Position numbers and translations under genes: made by a program. This document shows positions 28,734-38,273 of a DNA stretch of 64,000 nt, piece by piece (positions within the stretch are counted from its first letter, which is position 1; the number at the start of each line of letters is the position of its first letter). This DNA comes from Thalassovita mediterranea (GTDB taxonomy: Bacteria; Pseudomonadota; Alphaproteobacteria; Rhodobacterales; Rhodobacteraceae): assembly GCF_001458435.1 (NCBI RefSeq), contig NZ_CYSF01000012.1, positions 1-64,000 on the forward strand, written 5' to 3'. Below the pieces are notes generated by a model. It saw only the letters and a list, made by a program, of their open reading frames with translations, did no database searches and was not told where the DNA came from.

Positions 28734-30239
28734 TCAGGCAAATAAGGCTACGTTTTCCTCGCGCAGCGCTTTCTTCTGGACCTTGCCCATCGTGTTGCGC
28801 GGCAACGCATCTACGAGGAAAATTTGCTTGGGCTGTTTGAACTTCGCTAGGTCGCTGGCACAGGCCTGCGCAATTGTTTCTACAGTTAGATTGGGGCTGT
28901 CTGGGACAACAATGGCAACCACCGCTTCGCCAAAATCAGGATGCGGCACGCCGATCACCGCGCTTTCCAGAACGCCGGGCAAGTCGTCGATCAGGCTTTC
29001 GACCTCTTTGGGATAGACGTTGAAACCGCCGGTGATGATCAGATCCTTGGCCCGGCCCACGATGGTGACATAGCCGTCGCTGTCCTGCTGGGCCAGATCG
29101 CCAGTGATGAACCACCCGTCAGGGCGCAGTTCCTCGGCGGTTTTTTCCGGCATCTGCCAGTAGCCTTGAAACACGTTGTCGCCGCGCACCTCGATGATGC
29201 CGATGTCGTCCTGCGCCACCTTAGCGCCGTCCTTCATGATCCGCAGTTCTACCCCCGGCAGCGGGAAACCGACGGTGCCCGCGCGGCGTTCAGCGTCATA
29301 GGGGTTGGAGGTGCTCATGTTGGTTTCGGTCATGCCATAGCGTTCAAGGATGCGGTGCCCGGTGCGTGCCTGCCATTGTTCGTGGGTGTCGACCAACAAT
29401 GGGGCAGAGCCCGAGATGAACAGGCGCATGTTGGCGGCATGGTCTGGGGTTAGGCGATCATGCTGTAACAGGCGGGTATAGAACGTCGGCACACCCATCA
29501 GAGCGGTGGCGCTTGGCATGGCATCAAGGATCGCGTCGGCGTCAAAGCCCGGCAGAAACACGGTGGACGCCCCAGACAGCAGCGCCACGTTGGTGGCTAC
29601 AAATAGCCCGTGGGTGTGAAAGATCGGCAGCGCGTGGATCAGTACGTCATCGGTTGTGAAACGCCACAGATCGACCAGAGAGGCCGAATTGCTGGCTAGG
29701 TTTTTGTGGCTGAGCATCGCACCCTTTGACCGGCCAGTGGTGCCCGATGTGTAAAGGATCGCCGCCAGATCATCGCCGCCTCGCGACACGGGGGCAAAGG
29801 CGGGGTCTGCATCTGGCAGATCGGCGGTCAGGCTGCCCTGCCCCGCGCTGTCCAGCGTCAGCACGGTGGCATCTGTTGCCAGGGGGGACAGTTCATCTAA
29901 ACGCGCGGGGTCACAGACCAAGATGCGCGGGGTGGCGTCGCCTAGGAAATAGCCGACCTCTGCCGCCGTATAGGCGGTGTTGAGCGGCAGGAAGATCCCG
30001 CCCGCCATCACGGTACCAAGGTAGAGCTGCACTGCCTCCAGCGTCTTGGCGACCTGTACCGCCACACGGTCCCCCGGTTCCAGTCCCTGCGCGATCAGCC
30101 GTTGCGCCAGCGCCTGCGCGCCGGAAAACAGTTGCGCGTAGGTGACATCCGGTTGGCCGGGACGGCTGGCAAAGAGCTTGTCCGGTGTGCTTTCTGCGCC
30201 GAGGGACAGGCGGTGGATCAGGTAATTGGTGTCATACAT
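28734..30239 (-). CDS. matB: malonyl-CoA synthetase
   Basis: Adenylate-forming enzyme making malonyl-CoA from malonate, CoA and ATP. 501 residues from ATG 30239 with aagg upstream; a TTG eight codons before gives a longer frame without support. AMP-binding motif ILYTSGTTGRSKGAM (about 162-176), RYGMTETNM, the GWFITGDL and GRAKDLIITGGFNVYPKEVE blocks, and the catalytic Lys in MGKVQKK. No malonate decarboxylase genes are beside it. General acyl-CoA synthetase activity is the alternative. Confidence 0.88.
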   Translation of the reverse strand: MYDTNYLIHRLSLGAESTPDKLFASRPGQPDVTYAQLFSGAQALAQRLIAQGLEPGDRVAVQVAKTLEAVQLYLGTVMAGGIFLPLNTAYTAAEVGYFLGDATPRILVCDPARLDELSPLATDATVLTLDSAGQGSLTADLPDADPAFAPVSRGGDDLAAILYTSGTTGRSKGAMLSHKNLASNSASLVDLWRFTTDDVLIHALPIFHTHGLFVATNVALLSGASTVFLPGFDADAILDAMPSATALMGVPTFYTRLLQHDRLTPDHAANMRLFISGSAPLLVDTHEQWQARTGHRILERYGMTETNMSTSNPYDAERRAGTVGFPLPGVELRIMKDGAKVAQDDIGIIEVRGDNVFQGYWQMPEKTAEELRPDGWFITGDLAQQDSDGYVTIVGRAKDLIITGGFNVYPKEVESLIDDLPGVLESAVIGVPHPDFGEAVVAIVVPDSPNLTVETIAQACASDLAKFKQPKQIFLVDALPRNTMGKVQKKALREENVALFA

Positions 30240-30352
30240 GGCGCGGCCTTGGTCAGTGTGCAAATCCGTAAAAGAACGGCTTCCCCTGTTTTCGCATGGT
30301 TTTTCGTCAAAGCAACACTGTAAGATGGCACTATCGCGCGAAAGGATACGGT

Positions 30353-31276
30353 ATGAATCCGGTGAAGGGCATTGCCCTCAAACTCTGCTCGGTGGTGATG
30401 TTCATCACTATGGCATCTTTGATCAAAGCAACCTCGCAACATGTGCCCCCGGGGGAGGCGGTGTTTTTCCGGTCGTTCTTTGCGCTGCCGGTGATCATCG
30501 CGTGGCTGACCCTGCGCGGCGATCTGCGCACGGGGCTAAAGGTGAAATCGCCCATGGCGCATTTCTGGCGGGGTCTGGTGGGGACATCTGCGATGGGGTT
30601 GGGGTTTGCCGGGCTGGGTCTGTTGCCCCTGCCCGAGGTGACGGCGATCGGCTATGCGGCGCCCCTGCTGACGGTTGTGTTCGCGGCGATGTTTCTGGGC
30701 GAAGAGGTGCGGTTTTTCCGTATGTTCGCGGTGGGCCTTGGCCTCTTGGGTGTTCTCGTGGTGATTGAGCCGCGTTTGACCCTGTTTCAGGGCGAAACCA
30801 TGCAGACGATGCAGGCGCTGGGCGTGACGTTTACGCTGATGGGCGCGACATTCGCCGCACTGGCGCAGATTCACATCCGCAACATGGTCCAGAGCGAGGA
30901 GACATCGGCGATTGTCTTCTACTTCTCACTGACGGCGACGGGGTTGTCGCTGCTGACGCTGCCCTTTGGCTGGGTGGTGCCCACGGGGTGGGAGGCGATG
31001 CTGTTGATCACCTGCGGGATTTTGGGTGGGTTCGGTCAGATTTTCCTGACCTCATCCTACCGTTTCGCGGGGGCATCGGTGGTGGCGCCGTTTGACTATG
31101 CGTCGATGATTTTTGCGCTGGGGATCGGCTATTTCATCTTTGATGAGGTGCCTACGATGCAGATGCTGGCGGGTGCAGCATTGGTGGTGTTTGCAGGGGT
31201 GTTGATCATCCTGCGCGAACACGCGCTGGGCCTGCGCCGGTCCAAGGCACGCTCGGGTATGACGCCGCAGGGGTGA
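30353..31276 (+). CDS. DMT-family (EamA) transporter
   Basis: 307 residues with two tandem five-helix EamA units, about 10 membrane segments. ATG at 30353 has aaagga 6-7 bases upstream. PPGEAVFFRSFFALPVI and EVTAIGYAAPLLTVVFAAMF are characteristic of the family. Substrate cannot be deduced; family members export amino acids, metabolites or drugs. Divergent from matB with a 113-base gap; a hairpin-rich intergenic region follows. Confidence 0.85.
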   Translation: MNPVKGIALKLCSVVMFITMASLIKATSQHVPPGEAVFFRSFFALPVIIAWLTLRGDLRTGLKVKSPMAHFWRGLVGTSAMGLGFAGLGLLPLPEVTAIGYAAPLLTVVFAAMFLGEEVRFFRMFAVGLGLLGVLVVIEPRLTLFQGETMQTMQALGVTFTLMGATFAALAQIHIRNMVQSEETSAIVFYFSLTATGLSLLTLPFGWVVPTGWEAMLLITCGILGGFGQIFLTSSYRFAGASVVAPFDYASMIFALGIGYFIFDEVPTMQMLAGAALVVFAGVLIILREHALGLRRSKARSGMTPQG

Positions 31277-31307
31277 GGTTCTTTCACCGGGTCACGCAGT
31301 GAGCCGG

Positions 31308-31432
31308 TTCGTGCCTGACCCCGCCCCCAAGGGCGGGCACGAATTCTGACCGATCTCAATTTGTGGAAGAAGCCGCGTTAACTGGGCGTTTGCGCTTGGT
31401 TTAGGGCCGCCCTCGGGATCGGGCACGAACCT
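31308..31432. repeat. inverted-repeat cluster between the DMT gene and potI
   Basis: ttcgtgcc (31308-31315) and ggcacgaa (31336-31343) pair, with an inner ccccgccc/gggcggg; a third ggcacgaa copy lies near 31423-31430. Seen directly; no function known. Confidence 0.5.
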
Positions 31433-31456
31433 ACCCGAAGCGTTACGACGCTAAGT

Positions 31457-31485
31457 CGCTCGGGCTGTCGCCCGAGCGTTTGTTT
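31457..31485. terminator. intrinsic terminator
   Basis: Perfect stem cgctcgggc / gcccgagcg with loop tgtc, then a T-rich tail; between the convergent DMT gene and potI. Confidence 0.88.
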
Positions 31486-31494
31486 TGGACCAGC

Positions 31495-32307
31495 TTACCC
31501 AGCCGCCGCCTGTTCATCCGCTTTCTGACGCAGCGCCGCGCGTTTGGTGCTGATCGAGGCGATGATCACCCCAATCGTCACCACGCCGATCATCAAGGTC
31601 GACAGCGCGTTGATCTGCGGGTTCACGCCCAGACGCACTGCGGACCAAATCTTCATCGGCAGGGTGGTGGCGCCGGGACCAGTGGTAAAGTTGGCAATGA
31701 CCAGATCATCCAGCGACAGGGTAAAAGCCAGTAGCCAGCCCGAGATTACCGCAGGCGCAATGATCGGCAGGGTCACAAGGCGGAAGCTTTCAAACGGCGT
31801 GCAGCCCAGATCCAGCGCCGCCTCTTCCAGCGATTTGTCAAAGCTGACCAGACGCGATGACACAACAACCGACACGTAGCACATGGCAAAGGTTGCGTGC
31901 GCCAGAATGATCGTATGCGCGCCCATCTGGGTAAAGATCGGCTTGAACAGCAGGAACAGGGACAGGCCGGTGATCACCTCGGGCATCACCAGCGGCGCAA
32001 AGATCATGCCGGAAAACAGCGTCCGCCCCATGAACCGCCCGCCGCGCACCATCACATAGGCCGCCATGGTGCCAAGGATCGTCGCCAACGTGGAGGAGGC
32101 AACGGCAACCTTGATCGTCACCCATGCCGCATCCAGCATCTGATCGTTGCGCATCAGCTCGCCATACCATTTGGTCGAAAACCCCGCCCAGACCGTCACC
32201 AGTTTCGAGGCGTTGAAGCTGTAGATCACCAGAATGATCATCGGCAGGTAGAGGAAGGCAAACCCCAGCGTCAGCGAGGTGGCGTTGAACCAAGTAAACC
32301 GCTTCAT
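31495..32307 (-). CDS. potI: polyamine ABC transporter permease, PotI/PotC-like
   Basis: 270 residues with six membrane segments. Contains the binding-protein-dependent transport (EAA) loop EEAALDLGCTPFESFRLVTLP. Second membrane subunit of a type-I importer for putrescine-type ligands with PotF, PotG and PotH. Start overlaps the potH stop (TAATG). Last gene of the minus-strand operon. Gene letter follows order and similarity to E. coli PotI; putrescine against spermidine is not decided by the sequence. Confidence 0.88.
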   Translation of the reverse strand: MKRFTWFNATSLTLGFAFLYLPMIILVIYSFNASKLVTVWAGFSTKWYGELMRNDQMLDAAWVTIKVAVASSTLATILGTMAAYVMVRGGRFMGRTLFSGMIFAPLVMPEVITGLSLFLLFKPIFTQMGAHTIILAHATFAMCYVSVVVSSRLVSFDKSLEEAALDLGCTPFESFRLVTLPIIAPAVISGWLLAFTLSLDDLVIANFTTGPGATTLPMKIWSAVRLGVNPQINALSTLMIGVVTIGVIIASISTKRAALRQKADEQAAAG

Positions 32308-33197
32308 TATTCGGCCTCCCGCTGTTTTTGCTCGTTCCGCTGGAACAGGATGATCGGGATGATCAGGATCAGCAGCAGCACAACAGCCACCGCCGCCGCC
32401 ACAGGCCAGTCACGGTTGGAGAAGAACTCTTCCCACAGGACTTTGCCGATCATCAGGGTGGACGACCCGCCCAGTAGCGAGGGGATCACAAATTCACCGA
32501 TTGCGGGGATGAAGACGAGGAAACTGCCCGCGATGATGCCGCCCTTGGACAGCGGGATGGTCACCAGCCAGAAGGCTTTGAACCGTGAACAGCCCAGATC
32601 CTCAGCCGCTTCCAGCAGGCTGGCGTCCAATTTTTCCAGCGCCGAATAGATCGGCAGGATCATGAATGGCAGGTAGGTGTAAACGATGCCGATATAAACG
32701 GCGGTGTTGGTGTTAAGGATGATCAGCGGATCACTGATCAGGCCCAGCCCCATCAGCAGCTGGTTTAGCAGGCCCTCTTGGCTAAGGATCCCCATCCACG
32801 CATAAACGCGGATCAGGAAGCTGGTCCAGAATGGCAGGATGATCAGCATCATCAGCGTTGCACGCCATTCCTGCGGCGCTTGCGCCATGCCATAGGCGAT
32901 GGGGTAGCCCACCAGCAATGCCAGCAGGGTGGAAATGGTGGCGATCTTCAGGCTGGAAACATAGGCCTTCCAGTAAAGGTCATCCTCTGTCAGCCAGACA
33001 AAGTTCTCCATGTCCAGCGCAGCAAAGAAGGTTCTCAGCCCTTCCCAGCCAGCAGAGAGATCAATCTGCGGCGTATAGGGCGGGATCGATAGTGCGGTGT
33101 CGCTGAGGGCGATTTTCAGCACGATCACAAAGGGGATCAGGAATAGCGCCAGCAGCCACAGATAGGGGACGGATATAAGGAAAAGACGCCGCATCAT
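32307..33197 (-). CDS. potH: polyamine ABC transporter permease, PotH/PotB-like
   Basis: 296 residues, six membrane segments (first about 12-32). EAA loop: EAAEDLGCSRFKAFWLVTIP. The ordinary-length periplasmic loop after the first helix contrasts with the enlarged one in the second transporter of this window. Overlaps both neighbouring genes in the operon by one base with potG and one with potI. Confidence 0.88.
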   Translation of the reverse strand: MMRRLFLISVPYLWLLALFLIPFVIVLKIALSDTALSIPPYTPQIDLSAGWEGLRTFFAALDMENFVWLTEDDLYWKAYVSSLKIATISTLLALLVGYPIAYGMAQAPQEWRATLMMLIILPFWTSFLIRVYAWMGILSQEGLLNQLLMGLGLISDPLIILNTNTAVYIGIVYTYLPFMILPIYSALEKLDASLLEAAEDLGCSRFKAFWLVTIPLSKGGIIAGSFLVFIPAIGEFVIPSLLGGSSTLMIGKVLWEEFFSNRDWPVAAAVAVVLLLILIIPIILFQRNEQKQREAE

Positions 33198-34324
33198 CAG
33201 CGCTCCAACACCGACGCAGCGGTCAGTGTCCAGCTGAGCCAGACCTCATCTTCCCAGGTGAAGTTCCGGCGTGACAGGCGGCGGGTGTTGGTGGCCTGCG
33301 CCTTGACCATCACGCCACCGGGCAGTTCGACGTGATAGGTCGAGATGTTGCCGAGGTAGCCGATATCAATAATCTTGCCCTTCACCGCGTTGACCGCGCC
33401 TTCGGGTTTTTCTTCACCGATGGAGATTTTTTCGGGGCGCAAGGCGACGAATGCCTTCTGTCCTTCGCTCAACACGGTGGTGGTTTTGGCGTGGATCGGT
33501 TCCTGACCTTCGGCCCAGTGGATGTCATAGCCATCCTCGCTGGTTTTATGCGCCGCGCCTTCGATGATGTTCACATCACCGATAAAGTCAGCGACATAGA
33601 CGCTGTTCGGCTCTTCATAAATCTTCGGCGGGGTGGCGACCTGAATGATCTTGCCGTGGTCCATGACGGCGACGCGGCTGGCGACGGTCATCGCCTCCTC
33701 TTGGTCGTGGGTCACGATGACAAAGGTGGTGCCGGTCTTTTCCTGAATGTCCATCAGTTCAAACTGCGTTTCCTCACGCAGTTTCTTGTCCAGCGCGCCC
33801 AGCGGTTCATCCAGCAACAGCAGTTTCGGCGCACGGGCCAGTGACCGCGCCAGCGCCACACGCTGACGCTGGCCGCCAGACACCTGATGCGGTTTGCGGC
33901 GAGCAAATTGGGTCATGCGGGTGAGGCGCAGCATTTCCTCAACCCGTTCTTCGATCTGCGCTTTGGGCATTTTCATCCGGCGCAGGCCAAAGGCGATGTT
34001 GTCCCAGATCGACAGGTGCGGGAACAGAGCGTAGGACTGGAACATCATGTTCACCGCACGTTCATTCGGTGGCACCGCGGCCATGTCCTGACCGGCGATC
34101 AAAATCTGGCCTTCGGTCGGGGTTTCAAACCCTGCCAGCATCCGCATCATCGTGGTTTTACCACAGCCCGATGGACCCAAGAGGGCAAAGAATTCGCGCG
34201 TGTAGATGTCCTGGGTCAGGTTATCAATCGCGGTAAAGCTGCCATAGCGTTTGGTCACGCCTTTGAATTGGATCAGCGGTTTTTCGGTGGGATCTTCCCA
34301 CGGCGCAAATACGTCTACAGTCAT
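33197..34324 (-). CDS. potG: polyamine ABC transporter ATP-binding protein, PotG/PotA-like
   Basis: 375 residues. Walker A GPSGCGKTTM, signature VSGGQRQRVALARSL, Walker B LLLLDEPLGALDKK and a Q-loop QSYALFPHLS; then a C-terminal TOBE/OB domain typical of PotA/PotG regulators of transport. Hydrolyses ATP for the importer. Lies between potF (62-base gap) and potH. Confidence 0.93.
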   Translation of the reverse strand: MTVDVFAPWEDPTEKPLIQFKGVTKRYGSFTAIDNLTQDIYTREFFALLGPSGCGKTTMMRMLAGFETPTEGQILIAGQDMAAVPPNERAVNMMFQSYALFPHLSIWDNIAFGLRRMKMPKAQIEERVEEMLRLTRMTQFARRKPHQVSGGQRQRVALARSLARAPKLLLLDEPLGALDKKLREETQFELMDIQEKTGTTFVIVTHDQEEAMTVASRVAVMDHGKIIQVATPPKIYEEPNSVYVADFIGDVNIIEGAAHKTSEDGYDIHWAEGQEPIHAKTTTVLSEGQKAFVALRPEKISIGEEKPEGAVNAVKGKIIDIGYLGNISTYHVELPGGVMVKAQATNTRRLSRRNFTWEDEVWLSWTLTAASVLER

Positions 34325-34386
34325 ACCCGTCCCAGTCTGTCAGAGGTCGGCCCGCCCTACGTGGGGCGGGCCGTCATAAATGCGGC

Positions 34387-35472
34387 TTAGGTGCCGGATT
34401 TCACTTTGGTCCACAGACGGGTCACAACCCGCTGGGTTTTCGCCGGATAGGGCGTGGTGATGTAGAAGTTCGACATCGTCTCTTCGTCCGGGTAAATCGC
34501 CGGATCGCCGATCACATCCTCAACCAGGTGTTCCTGCGATGCGATGTTGCCGTTGGCGTAGTAGACATAGTTCGACGCTGCGGCCATGTTCTTGGCGTCC
34601 AGAATGAAGTTCAGGAACTTGTGTGCGCCTTCGGGGTTCGGGGCGTCGACGGGAATTGCCATCTGATCAAACCACATCAGCGACCCCTCAGCGAAGGCGT
34701 TGTAGGCGATTTCCACACCATTGTCGGCCTCGGCGGCACGGTCACGGGCCTGCAGGATGTCGCCGGACCAGCCAACAGCCACACAGATGTCACCGTTTGC
34801 CAGCGCGTTGATGTATTCCGAGCTGTGGAATTTCTGGATGTGCGGACGCACCGCGGTCAGCACCGGCTCCGCCTTGGCAATCACGTCCTTGTCGTGGCTG
34901 TCGGGGTTTTCACCCAGATATTTCAGCGCCATTGGGATGATTTCCGACGGGGCGTCGAGGAAATGCACGCCACAGGCGGCCAGTTTTTCCATGTTGTCGG
35001 GGTTCAGGACCAGTTCCATGCTGTTCAGCGGTGCGTCGTCGCCCAGGATCTCTTTGACCTTGCCCACATTCACACCCAGACCGGTGCTGCCCCACATGTA
35101 GTTGATCGAATAGGCGTTTTCCGGGTCGTAGCCTGCGGTCACATCCTTGATCAGGTCCCACAGGTTGCCGTGGTTGGGCAGCTGTTCCAGATCCAGCTTT
35201 TGAAACGCGCCCGCGGTGATCTGGCGCTGCAGGAAGGTGCCGGTGGGCACCACCACGTCATAGCCCGACCCGCCGGCCAGCATTTTGGTTTCCAAGAGTT
35301 CGTTGCTGTCAAACACGTCATAGACCAGTTTCAGGCCAGTTTCGGCTTCGAACTGCGCCAGCAGCTCTTCGTCAATGTAATCTGACCAGTTATAAACCCG
35401 TACTTCATCGGCAGTGGCGGCACCTGCCAGCAAAGCGAATGCTGCAGTGGACGCCAGAATTTGAGTCTTCAT
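34387..35472 (-). CDS. potF: periplasmic polyamine-binding protein, PotF-like
   Basis: 361 residues with a signal peptide (cut near ATADEV). Starts mature with EVRVYNWSDYIDEELLAQFE, the family fingerprint of PotD/PotF. Captures putrescine or spermidine for the potGHI membrane parts. Divergent from the GntR-family gene, with 148 bases between the starts, so the GntR protein may control this operon. Confidence 0.92.
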   Translation of the reverse strand: MKTQILASTAAFALLAGAATADEVRVYNWSDYIDEELLAQFEAETGLKLVYDVFDSNELLETKMLAGGSGYDVVVPTGTFLQRQITAGAFQKLDLEQLPNHGNLWDLIKDVTAGYDPENAYSINYMWGSTGLGVNVGKVKEILGDDAPLNSMELVLNPDNMEKLAACGVHFLDAPSEIIPMALKYLGENPDSHDKDVIAKAEPVLTAVRPHIQKFHSSEYINALANGDICVAVGWSGDILQARDRAAEADNGVEIAYNAFAEGSLMWFDQMAIPVDAPNPEGAHKFLNFILDAKNMAAASNYVYYANGNIASQEHLVEDVIGDPAIYPDEETMSNFYITTPYPAKTQRVVTRLWTKVKSGT

Positions 35473-35620
35473 GAGGTATACTCCCTATTGAACACGGGTC
35501 TTTCTGCCCGGTATCGGAATTTGATCAATTTTTGCCGCGTCTGGCAATATGGTAATGTTTCCACGCTACCGTTAAACTCGCAAGCGAGCCAAAAGACCTG
35601 TCAGGGAGAAATACGGCATT

Positions 35621-36298
35621 ATGGACGGCGACGCCCAGAAATTGACCGCAGCCGAAGGCGGCGAAAAACGCCTGCCCGCGCATGAAATTGTCTATCGCAC
35701 TTTGCGCGAACAAATCCTGTTTGGAGAAATCGCTCCTGGCGAACCGGTGACCATTCAGGGGCTGACCGCCCGGTTAGATGCTGGCATGACACCTGTGCGT
35801 GAAGCGATCCGCCGGTTGACGGCAGAGGGGGCGCTGAAATTTCAGGGCAACCGTCGTGTTATTGTGCCCAATTTGACGGCCGACAATATCGAGGAAATTA
35901 TCATTGCGCGTCAATGTGTTGAGGGGGAATTGGCCGCCCGCGCAACTACGCGTATGACCAAAGAGGCCCTTGCGGATCTGACCCGGCTGGACAATCAGTT
36001 GGATGAAGGCATCGCGCAAGGGGACCTGCAGGCCTATCTCGAGTACAACTATCGCTTTCACCGGATGATTTATGATCTGGCCGAAGCCCCCATTCTGGCC
36101 GATCTGGCAGAGGGGCTTTGGCTGCGGTTTGGGCCATCATTGCGGGTGGTCTGCGGCAGGGTTGGAACGCAGAATTTGCCGGATAAGCACAAGGACCTGC
36201 TGGCTGCGATGTCAGCCGGTGATAGCGCGGCCGCCGCCGCCGCTTGCCTAGAAGATATGATGCAGGGCATGGAGCAGGTTCGCGAGATGCTTGCCTGA
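35621..36298 (+). CDS. GntR-family (FCD domain) transcriptional regulator
   Basis: 225 residues: an N-terminal winged helix (about 20-80; TARLDAGMTPVREAIRRLTA is the recognition helix region) and an all-helical FCD ligand-binding domain with the EYNYRFHRMIYD segment whose His often binds a metal. Divergent from potF and close upstream of the aminotransferase gene, so it plausibly regulates polyamine uptake and breakdown. The effector is not known. Confidence 0.88.
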   Translation: MDGDAQKLTAAEGGEKRLPAHEIVYRTLREQILFGEIAPGEPVTIQGLTARLDAGMTPVREAIRRLTAEGALKFQGNRRVIVPNLTADNIEEIIIARQCVEGELAARATTRMTKEALADLTRLDNQLDEGIAQGDLQAYLEYNYRFHRMIYDLAEAPILADLAEGLWLRFGPSLRVVCGRVGTQNLPDKHKDLLAAMSAGDSAAAAAACLEDMMQGMEQVREMLA

Positions 36299-36427
36299 TT
36301 TTTAGGCACATCTGATTCGATTGACATTGGATAATTTGATCATATCCTGATTTTGAGGCCGCCTGACCTGACGTTTTGTGCGTGGTGAATCGCTGTGCGG
36401 CATGATTTCAGCCCGATGAGGTGTCAA

Positions 36428-37825
36428 ATGACCGTAATTACGAATCACATGCCGACGGCAGAACTGCAGGCGCTGGATGCTGCGCACCATATGCACCCCT
36501 TTAGCACTCAGGATGATCTGGCCAAGCAGGGCGCGCGGGTCATCACCCGCGCCGACGGCGTCTGGATTCAGGACAGCGAAGGCAACAAAATTATCGACGG
36601 CATGGCCGGTTTGTGGTGCGTGAATGTTGGCTACGGTCGTGACCGTCTGGCAGACGTCGCCGCGCGCCAGATGAAAGAGCTGCCCTATTATAACACCTTC
36701 TTCATGACCACCCACGTACCGGCCATCGCGCTGAGTCAGAAGCTGGCCGAACTGGCGCCGGGGGATCTGAACCACGTGTTCTATGCGGGCTCCGGTTCCG
36801 AGGCGAATGACACCAACATTCGCATGGTGCGAACCTATTGGGCCGAAAAGGGCAAGCCGTCGAAAAAGGTGATCATCAGTCGTAAGAATGCGTACCACGG
36901 TTCCTCTGTTGGTTCTGCCAGCCTTGGCGGGATGACCGGCATGCACGCGCAGGGCGGCCTGCCAATTGCTGATATTCATCACATTGATCAGCCCAACTAT
37001 TGGGCCGAAGGTGGTGATCAGTCGCCCGAGGAATTTGGTCTGGAACGCGCCCGTCAGCTGGAACAGGCTATCAATGATATCGGCGAAGATAACGTCGCCG
37101 CCTTTATCGCTGAACCAGTGCAGGGCGCTGGTGGTGTTATCGTGCCGCCGGAAACCTACTGGCCTGAAATTCAACGCATTTGCGACAAGTACGAGATCTT
37201 GCTGATCGCGGATGAGGTGATCTGTGGCTTCGGTCGGACAGGCAACTGGTTCGGGTCTGAAACCGTGGGCTGGCGTCCTGACATCATGACCATCGCCAAG
37301 GGCCTCAGCTCTGGCTATGCGCCGATTGGTGGCTCGATCGTCAGTGATGAGGTGGCCGAGGTGATCGGCGGCTGTGAATTTAACCACGGCTATACCTATT
37401 CCAGCCACCCTGTGGCCGCTGCTGTGGCATTGGAAAACCTCAACATCATGCAGGAAGAAAACATCGTCGGTCACGTCCAGAACGAGGTCGGTCCTTACCT
37501 GAAAGAAAAGTGGGAGGCGTTGATCGATCACCCGATGGTGGGTGAGGCGAACATTGTGGGCATGATGGGATCCATCGCGTTGACCCCGCACAAGGAAAGC
37601 CGCGCGGCCTTTGCGGCGGATGCGGGCACCGTGGGGTACATGTGCCGCGAACGGTGCTTTGCCAACAATCTGGTGATGCGCCATGTGGGCGACCGCATGA
37701 TCATTTCGCCGCCGCTGGTGATGACCAAAGGTGAGGTGGACGTTCTGATGGAACGCGCGGTGAAGTCGCTGGACGAAGGCATGGCCGCCGCCAAAGATGC
37801 CGGATTGTGGGTGCCTGCCAGCTAA
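36428..37825 (+). CDS. spuC: class III aminotransferase, putrescine-pyruvate type
   Basis: PLP enzyme likely transferring the amino group of putrescine (or a related omega-amine) to pyruvate, giving 4-aminobutanal. 465 residues from ATG 36428, with gaggtg upstream. SGSEANDTNIRMVR binds PLP phosphate; LLIADEVICGFGRTG and the Lys of MTIAKGLSSGYAPIGG complete the fold type I site. Close in sequence character to Pseudomonas SpuC and other omega-transaminases; beta-alanine or taurine transaminase is possible. It lies between two polyamine transporters, which argues for polyamine catabolism. Confidence 0.82.
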   Translation: MTVITNHMPTAELQALDAAHHMHPFSTQDDLAKQGARVITRADGVWIQDSEGNKIIDGMAGLWCVNVGYGRDRLADVAARQMKELPYYNTFFMTTHVPAIALSQKLAELAPGDLNHVFYAGSGSEANDTNIRMVRTYWAEKGKPSKKVIISRKNAYHGSSVGSASLGGMTGMHAQGGLPIADIHHIDQPNYWAEGGDQSPEEFGLERARQLEQAINDIGEDNVAAFIAEPVQGAGGVIVPPETYWPEIQRICDKYEILLIADEVICGFGRTGNWFGSETVGWRPDIMTIAKGLSSGYAPIGGSIVSDEVAEVIGGCEFNHGYTYSSHPVAAAVALENLNIMQEENIVGHVQNEVGPYLKEKWEALIDHPMVGEANIVGMMGSIALTPHKESRAAFAADAGTVGYMCRERCFANNLVMRHVGDRMIISPPLVMTKGEVDVLMERAVKSLDEGMAAAKDAGLWVPAS

Positions 37826-37853
37826 AAACCCGCGCGCAAACCGACACCATGCA

Positions 37854-37885
37854 AACCCCGTCAGATCACTCTGGCGGGGTTTTCT
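37854..37885 (+). terminator. intrinsic terminator after the aminotransferase
   Basis: aaccccgtcaga pairs with tctggcggggtt (one T-G pair) with a 4-base loop, then tttctttt. Confidence 0.9.
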
Positions 37886-38273
37886 TTTGCTGATTCGGTT
37901 GAATGCAACCACTACGGGCGCTGATTCTTGGCGGTTGTAGGTGCTTAGTGCTCAGTTTTTGATCAAATATCTGCGATTTTTTGTTTTCTTTCTTCTCAGT
38001 GCGATAGCGGTGAAAAAGGGAAAATATGCGTAAATTCGGATGAGACAAAAACGACATCAAATGCCAATGGGCTAGGGCCTAGGTGGGTGTGTCGTCTTTC
38101 TGTTAACGCGAATTTTACGAGGCCAATTCGCCTTAATTCATTTCACAAAAGCGACGACCCATGTCGCTTTTTTGCGCAAAAGTGCCGCGATTCGGTTGCA
38201 ACGCGGCGTCACTCGCGTTTTAGTCTGATGGAACGAGCGAGAAAATCGCCGACCATAAAAGCGGGGAGTTGCT
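37886..38273. other. long leader / intergenic region before potA
   Basis: About 390 bases without a credible gene; the short frames here are AT-rich and lack starts with ribosome sites. It holds the hairpin-T stretch at 38147-38173 and presumably the promoter of the second polyamine operon. A ctagggcctag element lies at 38072-38082. Confidence 0.6.
38147..38173 (+). terminator. hairpin-plus-T element in the potA leader (attenuator or sRNA end)
   Basis: aaaagcgac pairs with gtcgctttt around loop gacccat, and six T follow. It does not follow a gene: the previous gene already has its own terminator 260 bases earlier. It lies 100 bases before the potA start. Confidence 0.6.

Noticed and set aside
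36302..37912. 536-residue minus-strand frame opposite the aminotransferase
   Set aside because: Shadow frame; the plus-strand aminotransferase has all catalytic segments.
38072..38082. ctagggcctag as an operator palindrome before potA
   Set aside because: It is not a perfect palindrome and stands alone; too weak to claim.
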